Part shown: positions 1 to 10,694 of the stretch, one piece after another
Layout: every line of letters begins with the position of its first letter
Numbering within the stretch: the stretch's first letter is position 1
NCBI GenBank assembly: GCA_022925895.1
Contig: JAKSYS010000221.1
Coordinates: 20,698-84,697 of the forward strand
Direction: 5' to 3'
From: Fragilaria crotonensis
Taxonomy: Eukaryota; Bacillariophyta; Fragilariophyceae; Fragilariales; Fragilariaceae
DNA length: 64,000 nucleotides
Program-made: the position numbers and the translations under genes
The notes under the pieces: generated by a model
Seen by the model: only the letters and a program-made list of their open reading frames with translations
Databases searched by the model: none
Told to the model about the DNA's origin: nothing

Positions 1-1
1 T

Positions 2-736
2 CTCGCTCCAATGTTGGATTACTTTGATTACGAAGAATCCTTTGAAGAGTCATATGACAAGATACGCGAACGATTGAAGACAGGTCGTCGCTTCATATTG
101 GCATTCCAACCCCACGGCGTCATTTCCTTTGTCGCTATCTGCGCTGCCACGAATGCTCCAGAGGATTTACGAGCTCTCCAAACGGCAGTCGCATCGGCAT
201 TGCTGCACACTCCCATCCTCAAACATGTCATGGGAATCTTTGGACTGGTGGATGCATCCAAGGAATCACTGCAGCGACATTTTAAGAAACCGGGAATTCA
301 TGGTTGCGTGGCACTGTACGTGGGTGGCATTGCAGAACTCTTCAAATCTAGTAGATCGGAAGAACGGATATTCTTATCCAAACGCAAGGGTTTCATAAAG
401 TTGGCTCTTCGAGAAAATGTCGACATTTGCCCTGCCTACCTTTTTGGCAATACCTCGGTCTTGACCATTTTCAAATACGGCCCGTTGGCGTCGCTATCAC
501 GACGCACAGGCGTGGCTCTCACATACTTTTTTGGAAAGTGGTATCTACCCATTCCTCGAAATGAAAAGTTGCTGTACGTTCGGGGCAAGCCCATGGACCT
601 ACCACACATTCCCGATCCATCCCAAGAAGATGTTGATAAATGGCATGCCAAGTACTGTGAAGAGGTGAGACGGCTTTTTGAGAATAACAAGGAGAAGGTG
701 CCATTGTACAAGCACAAGACTTTGTTTATTGACTAA
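2..736 (+). CDS. Type-2 diacylglycerol acyltransferase (DGAT2-like), 5' end outside window
   Basis: This acyltransferase of the DGAT2/MOGAT family would esterify an acyl-CoA to diacylglycerol (or a related acceptor) at the ER in the last step of triacylglycerol synthesis. Counting from the ATG at base 11, residues 33-36 read QPHG, the family PHG block with its catalytic His. A GGIAE block lies at about 105-109, an RKGF block at 125-128 and a PAYLFG block at about 141-147. A late GKPMDLP fits the family's conserved C-terminal region. The reading frame is open to base 2 with no stop, and the PHG block sits only 33 residues in, against roughly 80-160 in full-length proteins. The N-terminal membrane region is therefore missing, presumably upstream of the window, and the ATG at 11 is probably internal. 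The family is clear. Acceptor specificity (DAG, MAG or wax alcohol) cannot be told from sequence. Confidence 0.88.
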   Translation, partial: LAPMLDYFDYEESFEESYDKIRERLKTGRRFILAFQPHGVISFVAICAATNAPEDLRALQTAVASALLHTPILKHVMGIFGLVDASKESLQRHFKKPGIHGCVALYVGGIAELFKSSRSEERIFLSKRKGFIKLALRENVDICPAYLFGNTSVLTIFKYGPLASLSRRTGVALTYFFGKWYLPIPRNEKLLYVRGKPMDLPHIPDPSQEDVDKWHAKYCEEVRRLFENNKEKVPLYKHKTLFID

Positions 737-859
737 GCGACTTGACAGACATACGTGAGAATACCATTATTCAGGGACCGTGCTTTATACTATGTGCAGC
801 TTTCTAGCGTGTGTATGGTGCAGATGATCAACATATCCTCAAAAGTTGTCAGGGATCAT

Positions 860-1699
860 TCAATAGTTATTTTGCAGCGAGAAGCGAACCTGTTGCGTCG
901 AGTTGGAGTTCTCGAACGAGTTGGATGAGGGCGCCGAGAAAGCATTATAGTGACTGGTCGTAGTAGTAGGTGAAGGGAAGGAACCACTACTCCTCGACCA
1001 TTTCAGATTGAGATTTGGATACAAGACCCGTATTAGCTCTTCCTGGGTTCGATAGTGAAGTGTTATCGATCCCAGGAGAGCTCCAGTTTTGTATAGTCGA
1101 GATGATCTTTTGGGCCCTACAGTCACGATGGTTCCAGGGGACGAAAAAATGCTCCCTTTCATCTCAGTCCCAGCTCTATTCCAGTTCATATCCAGAACCT
1201 TCCAAGCACTTTCCTTGTACTCCCAGTCATCATCAACCGAATGAAAGGTAACGCGGACCGTCATGTGATCGTCGCCACCGTCGCATGTACCAATGTTGTG
1301 AGAGCGAACCTCACCAACAGGATGATTATTTGAGTTGGTGCTGTCCTTTCCTCCTGTTGCTCTTTGAAATCGAAGAGCCCGGAGCCTGTTTGCTCCACCC
1401 TTGACCGATCGAAGTCCCAATAGTTTGGTGCCACCACATTTCATACTATGCTGGGATGATCGATAACGGTACCCGAGCGATTCCCCATCGACAAAGATCT
1501 CGGCCTTGAATCGAGGTGCCATGGATGTGCTGTGAAGTTCCACAAAGTACTCTCGTTCGGGTTCAATTAGAACATGGATGGTTCCGTCGGGGCCACGCAC
1601 CTCTTGGAAAGGCTGACGCGTATGTGCATCGACCAAGGTCACTCCAAAGCAGGAAGGGGCAGGAATGCTGTTGCCGTGGTCAGATGATGAGTTTGTCAT
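860..1699 (-). CDS. Hypothetical protein, 279 aa, possible beta-sandwich
   Basis: This single-exon ORF is convergent with the DGAT2-like gene, 123 bp from its stop. The first true ATG is at 1699; the frame extends slightly further with a GTG. The first 70 residues (GVTLVDAHTRQPFQEV, then PEREYFVELHS, then EIFVDGESLGYRY) alternate polar and hydrophobic residues like a beta-sandwich. A second such stretch, about residues 130-200, contains MTVRVTFHSV. The C-terminal 60 residues are Ser/Thr/Asn-rich and probably disordered. No signal peptide, membrane segment or catalytic motif is visible. I do not recognise the family. The coding quality (long open frame, stable composition, clean ATG) supports a real gene, but no function is assigned. 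Confidence 0.6.
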   Translation of the reverse strand: MTNSSSDHGNSIPAPSCFGVTLVDAHTRQPFQEVRGPDGTIHVLIEPEREYFVELHSTSMAPRFKAEIFVDGESLGYRYRSSQHSMKCGGTKLLGLRSVKGGANRLRALRFQRATGGKDSTNSNNHPVGEVRSHNIGTCDGGDDHMTVRVTFHSVDDDWEYKESAWKVLDMNWNRAGTEMKGSIFSSPGTIVTVGPKRSSRLYKTGALLGSITLHYRTQEELIRVLYPNLNLKWSRSSGSFPSPTTTTSHYNAFSAPSSNSFENSNSTQQVRFSLQNNY

Positions 1700-2636
1700 G
1701 GAACAAATTAGCACTATGCTGTGGTATGGGAGGAACTAAATTACCTTTTTGGGTTGGTAATCGGCTTTTCCGATCGCCTAATTCCCCTGTCTCGCGATCA
1801 TGGAACACTTAACTCAGCTCACTGCTGATACTGCCGCCTATACAACAATTGCCATACCTGGTACTAGTACCATGATGTGTGTATCAGATGAATGTTGTGA
1901 GTTTTTTTAGTCCCGGGAGGGCAGGTGAGCAGCAAAGTAATCTACGATACCGATTATATTTTATACATACATGTAGGCTCGCTTGGAAGTCTCATTCCTC
2001 TAAATTCCATATCAAACAACGGCCAGAAACGTTGCGCCAAGATGTCAAACCCAAACGAAATCATACGCGAAGTGTACACTCCGAGTAGAGCTATTAGCAT
2101 AATTGCGTGCGAGCAACAAATTGCAATTGTTTGACTCGACTTGGACAACAAAAAACGACGACCATCACCCGCCTCACCTCGTTGAACCGCACATTGGCGG
2201 CAGACTCCACACCTCCACAGCATAACAAGAATTGAGGCCGTGAGGAGGCAAAGGCAACTACGGTGAGATGAAGCAAACGAGCTCCTCAAAAGTCGATGCA
2301 CATGAAATCTGGCTTGGGAAGCTGTAAAGTTTTAGAGTTGCGCGGCCATCGTGTCCTTGACAACTGGGTTTGATGCGCATCAAACGGTGGGCACTCCCCC
2401 CACACCGACGTGCACTTCAAAACAGCACTGTGCCGTAACTACGGGCACAACGCATTCCGAAGGTTCGTAGACAAACGATTTTCACCGTTGCGTGTGCCAG
2501 TTCCGCTGCGAGGCGAGTCATGACACATGCGCGTGCCTGTCACATTTCGTAGCCCAACTTGTAACAAAGAGGTTTGAATGAGTAGAATGATCTAGTAGCA
2601 ATTACGGAATGCATCAAAATGAAGTCGCGATCCTCT
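1700..2636. other. Intergenic, no supported gene
   Basis: This 937-bp stretch lies between the start of the unknown gene and the stop of the dihydrolipoamide dehydrogenase gene. A minus-strand reading near 1954-2150 encodes a hydrophobic run (AIMLIALLGVYTSR), but it lacks a usable ATG and a convincing family, so I do not call it. No repeats or RNA genes were recognised. Confidence 0.5.
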
Positions 2637-4454
2637 CTAGTGACTGGACATGCCAACAGCTCCCTTGAAGGCTTCATCAATAACCTCGGACAGAGTAGGG
2701 TGAGTGTGGACCATCATGGACAATTCCTGAACAGTAGTTCCAGCAGAAACAGCATTGGCACATTCTTGGATAAGGTCAGCGGCGTGGATTCCAATAATAT
2801 GGACCGCCACAACCTTGCCTGTATCCTTATTGAAGAGCACCTTGGCAATACCATTGCCCTCTCCCTCGGCCAACGCCTTGGAATTCGCCCTGAAATTTCC
2901 TTGCGACTTTCCAAGAGTCCATCCCTCCTTGGCTGCCCGTTCGATGCACTGCTCTTCAGTCGGACCGACCATGGCAATTTCTGGATGTGTGAAGCACGCG
3001 GCTGGCACGGCCTCATGATTGACTACATGCTCTCGTCCGCAGATATTTTCAATGGCCGAAATGCCCTGGGCCGAAGCGGCATGCGCCAACATCATCTTTC
3101 CATTGGCATCACCGATGCAGTACAGGTGCGGAATCAAGTCTCCGCCGTCATGCTTGGTCAAGACTTGCATCTTTTCATTGACGGCAACAAAGCCGCGGTT
3201 TGTCTCAATACCCATGGCTTCCAGACCCATGTCCTTTGTGTTGGGGACGCGACCTGTGGCAATCATGGCTGCGTCCACTTCGAGAGTTTCAACGTGTTCT
3301 CTGTGATAGTGTTTTCACCAAGCAATGAGTGAGGTGAGGTATTCAGGACAAAAGTATGATGGCAGAGGATCTCAAGGCAACCACTCACTTGGTCTTGGCA
3401 TCAATCATCTTGATTGTGACAGGCTTCTTTCCTGGAATACCCGGAGTAACTTCGGAGGCAAAGACTCCAGTACGGTAGTCAATTGGTCGGTCGCGGATTA
3501 ACAGTCGCTCGGCTTGCTTCGCAATTTCGCGATCAAAGGTGGGCATGATGTTGTCCAACGCCTCGATGAATGTAACTTCGGATCCGAGTGCCGTGTACAC
3601 GTCGGAGAATTCCAATCCAATGTATCCGGATCCGATAATGGCGACCCACTCGGGAACGAATTGCAATTCGAGGGCGCCGTCTGATGTGTAGACAGTCTTT
3701 TCGTCAACTTGGATGCCGGGTGGGACGAACGGGATGGATCCTGGTGCGAGTAGTATGTCCTGTGTGCGATTGAGTATGGTTTGGTGTGATGGATGGTGAG
3801 AATGAGACAAGTTGGGTGACAACGAGAGAGCGATGCATGATTTCTGGTGGAGTGTATGGTATGACTTACCTTGGCTGTGTACACCTTTCCAGTGACTGAA
3901 TCCTTGATCTCGTGAGGGTTTCCAGTCAGAATGCCGCGTCCTTCAATGACGGTGACACCCAAACCGATCAAACTCGACTCCAAATTTCCCTTGACTCGAT
4001 TCGCCAAATTCTTGGCATGCGCAGCAATTCCCTCTCTATCAAACTCTACAGTCCCCTCCACTCGAATTCCCATATCCTTCAAATGCGATTCGGCCTTCAT
4101 GTCTCTGACACGTCCGGATGCGGCAAGGAGGGCCTTACTGGGGACACATCCTCGATTGACGCAGGTGCCACCCACATCACCACCAGAAAACACGGCAGTC
4201 GAGAGCGACTGTCCGCGTGCGTGAAGGGCGGCTCCGTGGCCTCCCACACCGCAACCAATAATGGCAACGTCGAAATCGAAAGTTGTTGGTGTTGTAGACA
4301 TGGCAAGTGAAGACGACGATGGTCCTGCATAACTGTATCGTCTCAGGTGTCCATTTGTTGTTGACAGTTTCTGAAGTGGAGAAAAAGCATCACACTGATA
4401 TGTTGTTCCAGCTACGGCAATGAGGAGGGCGACGGCAATGCGGAAGACTGCCAT
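2637..4454 (-). CDS. Plastid dihydrolipoamide dehydrogenase (E3), three exons
   Basis: Exons are 4454-3870, 3759-3389 and 3300-2637, giving 539 aa. Introns of 110 and 88 bp carry GTAAGT and GTGAGT donors and CAG acceptors, with phases 0 and 2. The flavoprotein reoxidises dihydrolipoyl groups of plastid pyruvate dehydrogenase (or glycine cleavage) and reduces NAD+. Residues 67-72 hold the FAD-binding GxGxxG. The redox disulfide is C98/C103 in [12 protein letters not shown] second dinucleotide site, GSGYIG, lies in exon 2, and the C-terminal HTHPTLSE gives the His-Glu dyad. Start choice: an in-frame ATG lies 43 codons upstream, but the ATG at 4454 opens a textbook signal peptide ([15 protein letters not shown]) ending at CDAFSP. 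This is the Ala-Phe motif of secondary-plastid targeting, so I place the protein in the plastid stroma. It is divergent from the homogentisate dioxygenase gene. Confidence 0.92.
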
Positions 4455-5224
4455 GGTGTTATTGTTTGTTGTTGATGACGGTGTCAAAGAATGTTGATGT
4501 CGCTGTTGATCCAACAAAATGTGATTGTGAGGGCAGCAACATCTCATACATCTCGTAATCGAATGACGACGACGACAGCCCAAGAACCAGTTTGATGAAC
4601 TACGTCATTTTACTCATGAGCGTTTCGTATCTTCCGCGATGGTGTCAACCGAAACGGTGAGGAGTAGTATACTGCATCGCACGTCGTACTCGATGTACGG
4701 TACTCGTACTTGTACAACAATACATGTACCAAACATATTGTTGTATGTGAAGAAATCATTCATATCTGAATATATCATATATATATGAAGTGTGAACTTG
4801 AAAGTGACACAAGCGTGAATGGCACTCGCTACTCGCTACTGTAGTACTAGAGTGTTAGGATTACAGTAGTTGCATATACTGTATTGGATCAGTGGTTTAC
4901 CGGTACTGTACTACTTTAGTATACTACCGTATTCGGTAATGTGCTGGTTACTGTTGATGAACAGTATGGGGACATCGCATGCAGCGTATACAAAGCACGG
5001 AATGACATCTCTCCCACTTCACTTCCGCAATTAACGCCACGAACACGATCGCAATCAACGCATTCGACTTGGAAGATCGTAAGGCAGAAGGTGTCATCAG
5101 TATTACTACAATCAATACAACTCTCACCTGGATCTCAAGACTGCCTAACTGCAACAAATAAATCCACATTTTACGCAATTGAAGACTTCTCTGCCTAGAA
5201 ATTTTTGCAGAATCACGCTGCACC
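4455..5224. promoter_or_regulatory. Divergent promoter between dihydrolipoamide dehydrogenase and homogentisate dioxygenase genes
   Basis: These 770 bp separate two start codons on opposite strands and must hold both 5' UTRs and promoters. About 4680-4735 has six GTAC tetramers in under 60 bp, and a further loose set of TACT/AGTA words lies at 4840-4930. Both fit a GTAC-cluster pattern seen upstream of several other genes here. An AT-rich tract, ATATCATATATATATG, is near 4774. No defined factor site is claimed. Confidence 0.5.
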
Positions 5225-6739
5225 ATGAACCCACCAGTGGTAGTCGACAAGGACGAGAACAAAGTCAGAAGTTCCAACGAGACCGATATAAAATACAAAA
5301 GCAGAAGCAACAACCACAATCTAGTCCACGAAGATGGAATTTATTATCAAACTGGATTTGGAAATTCCTTTGAATCTGAATTGCTACCGGACGCTTTGCC
5401 CCGCGGTCGTAACAATCCACGGTTTGTACCTTACGGACTATACGCCGAACAGCTGAGTGGGACGGCCTTCACTCTCCCACGATATATCAATCGACGCACT
5501 TGGCTTTATCGCATCCAACCCGGCGTGACAGGATCCGCCCACAGCGACTTTGTACTGGCGGACAACCTTCGTTTATTTGGGTCTGCAACGTCTACGGCTG
5601 CCTCCGTGGACGACACACAGCAGGCAAATCCGAATCCAATGCGGTGGAAGCCCTTTCCTTTTTGTGAACGCGATAGCAGCACTTCATTTATTTCAGGACT
5701 CAAGTTGTTGCTCTCCAGTGGGTCACCCGAAGCCAAATCCGGATTGGCCATATATATGTATTCCTTCGACCGGAGTATGAAAGACGAGTATTTCTACAAT
5801 TCTGATGGTGATTTCCTTATCGTAGCTCAAACTGGATCGCTCCGAATTCATACTGAATTGGGCAGACTTATCATACATCAGCATGAAGTGTGTGTCATCC
5901 CTCGCGGAATGGTCTTCTCAGTACTCCTCAACGACGAGACCGATCCGCCAACCCGGGGATACGTCTTGGAAACGTACGCAGGGCACTTTCAATTGCCGGA
6001 ACTGGGACCGATAGGATCCAATGGGCTAGCCAATGCCCGGGACTTTTATCACCCAACCGCATGGTGCATTTCGTCCCAGACAGATTACAACCGCTCCTGC
6101 ACAGTCTTTACAAAATTCGGTGGTCGTCTCTGGGTCCGCCAAGCACCTCACTCACCTTTCAACGTCGTCGCATGGCATGGTAATTATGTCCCCTTCAAAT
6201 ACAATTTGAATCGATTCTGTGCCGTCAATTCCGTCACCTACGACCACATAGATCCCAGCATCTACACAGTCCTCACTTGCCCCAGTCCTGGTGGCGGCGA
6301 ACCCCTCGCAGACTTTGTCGTATTCCCCCACCGCATCTTGGCTACGGACGACAATACCCTGCGTCCACCTTGGTTCCATCGCAACACCATGTCCGAATTC
6401 ATGGGCCTCCTGTCCGGCACGTACGATGCCAAAACAGGTGAGGGCTTTTCTCCTGGTGGTGCGTCGTGGCATCCGTGCATGGCACCGCATGGACCCGATG
6501 CGGAATCGTACCACAAGGCCGTCAAGGCGGGAGATGACAACCAACCATTGCAGCCGGTGGCATATCGAGGAGGAATCGCGTTCATGTTTGAAACAACGTG
6601 TCAGATGCGGGTCAGCGAGTATGCATTGACTCATGCTACTAGGGATACCACTTACGCAAAAGATTGTTGGTCGGGGTTGAAGGATGCCTTTACGGGATGG
6701 GAATTGTTGCGGAAGCGAGAAACAGATCAAGAGGAATAG
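5225..6739 (+). CDS. HGD: Homogentisate 1,2-dioxygenase
   Basis: This cupin-fold iron enzyme opens the ring of homogentisate to 4-maleylacetoacetate in phenylalanine/tyrosine breakdown. The 504-aa single-exon product is somewhat longer than the usual 440-450 aa, owing to an N-terminal extension of about 40 polar residues before YYQTGFGN. Family blocks follow in order: YYQTGFGNSFESE, GLYAEQLSGTAFT, NRRTWLYRIQP, PRGMVF, then the active-site region. Iron ligands by comparison with the human enzyme are H385 and E391 (in FHRNTMSEFMG) and H422 (in APHGPD). All three are present. No signal or transit peptide is obvious, so it is probably cytosolic. The ATG at 5225 is the first in frame. Nothing looks damaged. 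Confidence 0.95.
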   Translation: MNPPVVVDKDENKVRSSNETDIKYKSRSNNHNLVHEDGIYYQTGFGNSFESELLPDALPRGRNNPRFVPYGLYAEQLSGTAFTLPRYINRRTWLYRIQPGVTGSAHSDFVLADNLRLFGSATSTAASVDDTQQANPNPMRWKPFPFCERDSSTSFISGLKLLLSSGSPEAKSGLAIYMYSFDRSMKDEYFYNSDGDFLIVAQTGSLRIHTELGRLIIHQHEVCVIPRGMVFSVLLNDETDPPTRGYVLETYAGHFQLPELGPIGSNGLANARDFYHPTAWCISSQTDYNRSCTVFTKFGGRLWVRQAPHSPFNVVAWHGNYVPFKYNLNRFCAVNSVTYDHIDPSIYTVLTCPSPGGGEPLADFVVFPHRILATDDNTLRPPWFHRNTMSEFMGLLSGTYDAKTGEGFSPGGASWHPCMAPHGPDAESYHKAVKAGDDNQPLQPVAYRGGIAFMFETTCQMRVSEYALTHATRDTTYAKDCWSGLKDAFTGWELLRKRETDQEE

Positions 6740-7215
6740 AGTGTGCTGGCTGGAGTCAAGCTGTATGTGTATGGTTTGCAGGAGAATTCGACCAGGTAGT
6801 GACTATTCTGAATTATAGTTCTAGTAGAGTCTATGATATGTTCGAGCGAATGTTGCAATTGGACTACCATGATGGTAATCGTTCTCCGAGTCGTCTTCAC
6901 ATGGTCCACTCTTTGGGTAGACATGGAGACTTCAGACTACAGACTATAGAATACAAGTAGACTAAGTGTACTACTAGTACTACCGGTAGAAGAGACAACA
7001 GAATCGGTTTTTGATCCTCACTGTGCACTGTGCAGTGCAATGCACCAGCGCGGACAGACGTCACGAAGCAAACAGGCGTTTTAACCGTCTTTTCACGTGG
7101 AATGAAGTAGCAAATCCTGAAGCCGTTATAAACTTAGTGTGATTCAAAAATCAAAATCCTACAATATCTCTGCTCTTTCAACGACGAAAAACACAGAAGT
7201 TCACACCACACACTC
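6740..7215. promoter_or_regulatory. Intergenic region with G-box upstream of RAD52
   Basis: These 476 bp separate the homogentisate dioxygenase stop from the RAD52 ATG. A CACGTG core lies at 7094-7099 within TTTCACGTGGAA, a near-palindrome typical of bZIP/bHLH sites. A short GTAC/ACTAGT cluster lies at about 6965-6985. No ORF here looks coding. Confidence 0.4.
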
Positions 7216-8623
7216 ATGGATGCGATGTCCTCCGAGGAGCTTGACGACTCTGAGGACTTTCTGAAGGCTGTCATTGAGTCTTATAAGCCTCCCGGCACTG
7301 CCTCAGGGATCACCAATAACGTTCATCATCCACAGCATCTGTTAGCGCCATGTGAAGAAACGGAATGGGTTCGAAATCACGATGGAAGCATTCTGCTAGA
7401 TCACAACGGCATCCCACTGTCCGTCGCCCGTCTATTGGCCACCAAACCCTTGCGGCACGAACTCTCCTGTCGTCCTGGACCTGGAAATCGGAAACTCACG
7501 TACCTTTCCGGCGAGGCCGTCACTCGAACTCTGAACGATGCGTTTGGATTTGACGGATGGAATTTGGAAATTCTCTCCACGACAAGGGAGCACATGGCCG
7601 AATCCAAGGACGGAAAGGTTGCCGTCGCCTACACGGCACGGGTCCGTGTTACGCATCGAAAGTCAGGAACGTACAAGGAAGATTGTGGCGCGGGGGATGC
7701 GATCGATCGGACGGCAGGAACGGCGATTGCCAACGCTCTCAAGGCGAGCATCACAGATGCCATGAAACGGGCAGCAAGGCATTTCGGAGATAAATTGGGA
7801 AATTCGTTGTATCAAGGCACATTCAGTATCAACAAGGCGCCGAATACGTTGCAGCAAGCGTTGGATCAGTACGCCATTGATCGAGCAAATACTAAGTTCG
7901 GAGTGCCGACCAATCAGGCTTGGCCTTCTCTTCGGGAGAGCTCTACTGTAGTGGTCAAGACGGCTGCTTCGCCGCCGATTGTAAAGGTGCATCCTATCAA
8001 GGAAACAGTGCCTGTTCAGAACGTCTACCGAAAAGTCGACCCATGTAAGCTGGTAGCGCCAATTCCGAATGCGGGACCTCCTTCTCAAAATGCGTACCAA
8101 ACGAAAGCAGCGATACCGCCTCAAGTACGACAGGAGTCACGCAACCATGACAATGTCGCAATCTTGCCCGTGCCCAATAGTGCTGTTGCTTCAGGCCCTG
8201 TTCACGTGAAACCAACATCATTGCGGACACCCGTGCATGCAATGCCTTCAAAGTTGGTCACGCTCCAACCTACTCCAGCAACAGGGATGTCGTCTATCCC
8301 GGCGGTGACGCCAGGAACCATGCAACCGCCTCAAACACCCGGACAGCGACTTCTCGAGCAACCTCTTTGGATTAAAAGCTGGGCAAGGGTCTCAGTCTTT
8401 CCTTAGCAATTTGGAAAATCAGCAACCATTTAGCACCGATGATGTCAACAGGCCTGGAACGTCAACTGGCTTGCACCAGCAGCAGACACACGCCCAAAGT
8501 TCTGGTAGTGGTCCATTTGCGGGCAAGAAGCGAGACAGCGATGCCGTTCAATCCCACGACGATGCGCCGATAAAACGACCGACTGTCACGCCAATCCATC
8601 GTGTTAGCAACCCGTATGCATAA
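7216..8623 (+). CDS. RAD52: RAD52 recombination protein with a frame break near its 3' end
   Basis: RAD52 anneals single strands and loads recombinase in homologous repair in the nucleus. The conserved ring-forming domain covers about residues 70-210: PGPGNRKLTYLSGEAVTRTL, FGFDGWNLEI, then GAGDAIDRTAGTAIANALK and DAMKRAARHFG, all family hallmarks. The rest is a Pro/Gln/Val-rich low-complexity tail. The first frame runs from 7216 to a stop at 8404-8406. A second frame, one base over and open from about 8309 to 8623, carries on a Ser/Asn/Gln-rich tail ending NPYA. The switch must fall between 8307 and 8404. Two explanations fit. One is an intron using the pyrimidine-rich acceptor that ends TTCCTTAG at 8406, but only weak phase-2 donors (near 8289 or 8292) are available. 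The other is a one-base indel. The N-terminal domain is unaffected. Confidence 0.85.
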
Positions 8624-8711
8624 CGCTGCATGCATATGTTCGAGCACCGCTACGCCAACAGGCTGCGTGACACGACTCTGACTATGTATAGGATAAGTCT
8701 AGTAAACAAAT

Positions 8712-10694
8712 TTAGAACAACGAGAAGTCGAGCGATATCTTTGGCGGCGAGGAAGGACGACATTTCATTTGCACGGCGTCTTCTGGACTGACACTACCAG
8801 CTGCCACTTGCTGCGCCAAACTCGGTGACAAGGCCGACAAAGGATCAGCCACTGGCCCTGACCGTGGAATCACGATCATCATAGCTTCAGCTGCCTTGGA
8901 CTCGGGCCAGAACGAGTCCATATTCTCCTTCAAAAATTCGATCCACGCTGGCCATTGATCCCTTCGCACACACTCCATGGGGCATTTACCCTGTTTGTCT
9001 TCCATCAGCACCTGGATGGGATCCCGTTCCAGAATGCCTCTCGCCATTTGGTCCGAGAATTTCCCGGCCCACGCCAAATGGTGCAGCGCTGTCCGCCCAA
9101 AGGAGTCGCACACGCGCAGATCGCAGCCGTGCTCCAAAAAGACGGAAAAGACGCTGTAATCGGCTCGCTTGCAAATGAGACTCAAGATGGCGTCGCCAAA
9201 TTGATTGCAAGGGTTGGGACTTAGGCCGCAGCCAAGCAGTTTGGAGATTGTTTCCGTGTCGCAGTTGTTGACGGCTTGGACCAGGTGGGTGCCAAAGGAA
9301 GCCAATTGGAGGGGAGTGGGATCGGTGTGGTATCCACCTTCTTCGCAGGAGATGCGCTCGGTCGAATAGCCGCGGTTGCGAAGCATATCCGTAAGATACC
9401 GGTGTGGAGAAACGTCAGCGTTGGCAGAGGAGGTGATTATGGGCTTTGGCTTCTTCTCCACTCGTCCACAGGAAGCCTTGTGCACGACTGGCTTCGTCTT
9501 GGGCACTTGGGAAGACTTGGGATCGTCCGCCGGAGAATGGCGTGCGGAAAGCACCGGAGAAACTGGAGCTGGGTCCTGTTGTGGCGCTTGGATTGGGACT
9601 TGGTTTTCCAGTCGGTTTGATGGGACCGTATCCGCAGATGCTGATTTCGAGCAGGGAAGCTCTGGAAAGAGAACAGCCGAGTCGCGAGACTGCACAGCAG
9701 AGTTAAGAAAGAATCTTGCGTCATGATTTGAAGGAATCTGAACCGGAACCTGACCTACCCGCCTGCTTTCCAGAAGGCCACTCATATAAGTCGATGATGC
9801 CTGCATTGCTTGCAGAAGCACTTTTCCGGCATCAGCGAGAGTGGGATCCTGTAACGCCTCCTCTATGGTATCCATGCATTCTTTCATCTTTTGTTTGGGG
9901 TTTTCTTCTGTCTTCGACTTTTGAGTGTCAGGCATCTGGACTAGTGGAAGGAGCATACCTTGACTCGTCACAGAGCGCATCTCACTCACGAAACCCGTTC
10001 GAGGCATGTTGACTGTTGTCGACGTCTTAAAGGTATCACAAACTTCCGTGCCAAGCGACGACACAGGAGCCGGATGCATTTCGTTCGTCCATGTAGAATT
10101 TGATGAAACTTGATATGGCATTTGTTGTTGGCAGTATTGGGGTTGGTTTTTCTCGGCATGGTCATTTGGAGAATAGTAAGATAACATGTTCGGGTTGCCC
10201 TGCGACTGGTGGGTCCACATAGCATTATATTGGGCTTGAATCGGTTCCTGCGCATTCTGGAAAGTTTCGACTGATTGAGCTTGCTGAGGCTGTTGGTGAA
10301 TCTGGTTCTGATGTGGCATTGGAACAGGGACGAACTGCTGGACTTGGACATACTGAACGGGCATCACCATCGGCTGCTGTGGCTGCTGCTGCTGCTGTTG
10401 TAGTTGCTGTTGTTGATAAAAATGATACTGTAGCTGTTGCTGGTGTTGTTGCTGCTGAAGCTGCTGGTGGCGTTGCTGTTGCTGTTGTAGCAGCTGCTGC
10501 TGCTGCGCCATGACATTCTGCATGGATTGAAACGCCATGCCTTGACTGGTGTGGAATGTCTGCATTTGCACGTTATTGTTCGCCGGTTGACACTGGCCCC
10601 CGACATTCATCCCCAGATTACTTTCTCCATGATTCTGCGAAACAGAGAGCTGTGGCGTCGAGGAAGAAGCGTTTTGACTCGTCGTTTGTGTCAT
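8712..10694 (-). CDS. Poly-Gln protein with C-terminal ankyrin-repeat domain, 660 aa
   Basis: The first ATG is at 10694; the frame stays open 55 codons further without an ATG. Roughly residues 65-150 are dominated by Gln runs (CAG/CAA triplet tract, about 10365-10520 on the plus strand). A long Ser/Pro/Gln-rich linker follows, as in transcription co-regulators. From about residue 450 comes a folded domain that starts HRYLTDMLRNRGYST and then carries ankyrin repeats: GLSPNPCNQFGDAIL, FLEHGCDLRVCDSFGRTALHHLAW, and a closing PAWIEFLKENMDSFWPE. The same architecture and many identical positions recur in the gene at 36239-37788, so the two are paralogues. It is probably a nuclear or cytosolic protein-interaction factor. 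The partner is unknown. It is tail-to-tail with RAD52, 88 bp between stops. Confidence 0.8.
   Translation of the reverse strand: MTQTTSQNASSSTPQLSVSQNHGESNLGMNVGGQCQPANNNVQMQTFHTSQGMAFQSMQNVMAQQQQLLQQQQQRHQQLQQQQHQQQLQYHFYQQQQLQQQQQQPQQPMVMPVQYVQVQQFVPVPMPHQNQIHQQPQQAQSVETFQNAQEPIQAQYNAMWTHQSQGNPNMLSYYSPNDHAEKNQPQYCQQQMPYQVSSNSTWTNEMHPAPVSSLGTEVCDTFKTSTTVNMPRTGFVSEMRSVTSQGMLLPLVQMPDTQKSKTEENPKQKMKECMDTIEEALQDPTLADAGKVLLQAMQASSTYMSGLLESRRVGQVPVQIPSNHDARFFLNSAVQSRDSAVLFPELPCSKSASADTVPSNRLENQVPIQAPQQDPAPVSPVLSARHSPADDPKSSQVPKTKPVVHKASCGRVEKKPKPIITSSANADVSPHRYLTDMLRNRGYSTERISCEEGGYHTDPTPLQLASFGTHLVQAVNNCDTETISKLLGCGLSPNPCNQFGDAILSLICKRADYSVFSVFLEHGCDLRVCDSFGRTALHHLAWAGKFSDQMARGILERDPIQVLMEDKQGKCPMECVRRDQWPAWIEFLKENMDSFWPESKAAEAMMIVIPRSGPVADPLSALSPSLAQQVAAGSVSPEDAVQMKCRPSSPPKISLDFSLF

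Noticed and set aside
1954-2301. Minus-strand frame with a hydrophobic run (possible small membrane protein)
   Set aside because: No ATG at the frame start, no family match and no clear splice structure.
5225-6739. Idea that the divergent HGD and dihydrolipoamide dehydrogenase genes form a metabolic cluster
   Set aside because: The enzymes belong to different pathways and compartments. Adjacency alone is not evidence.
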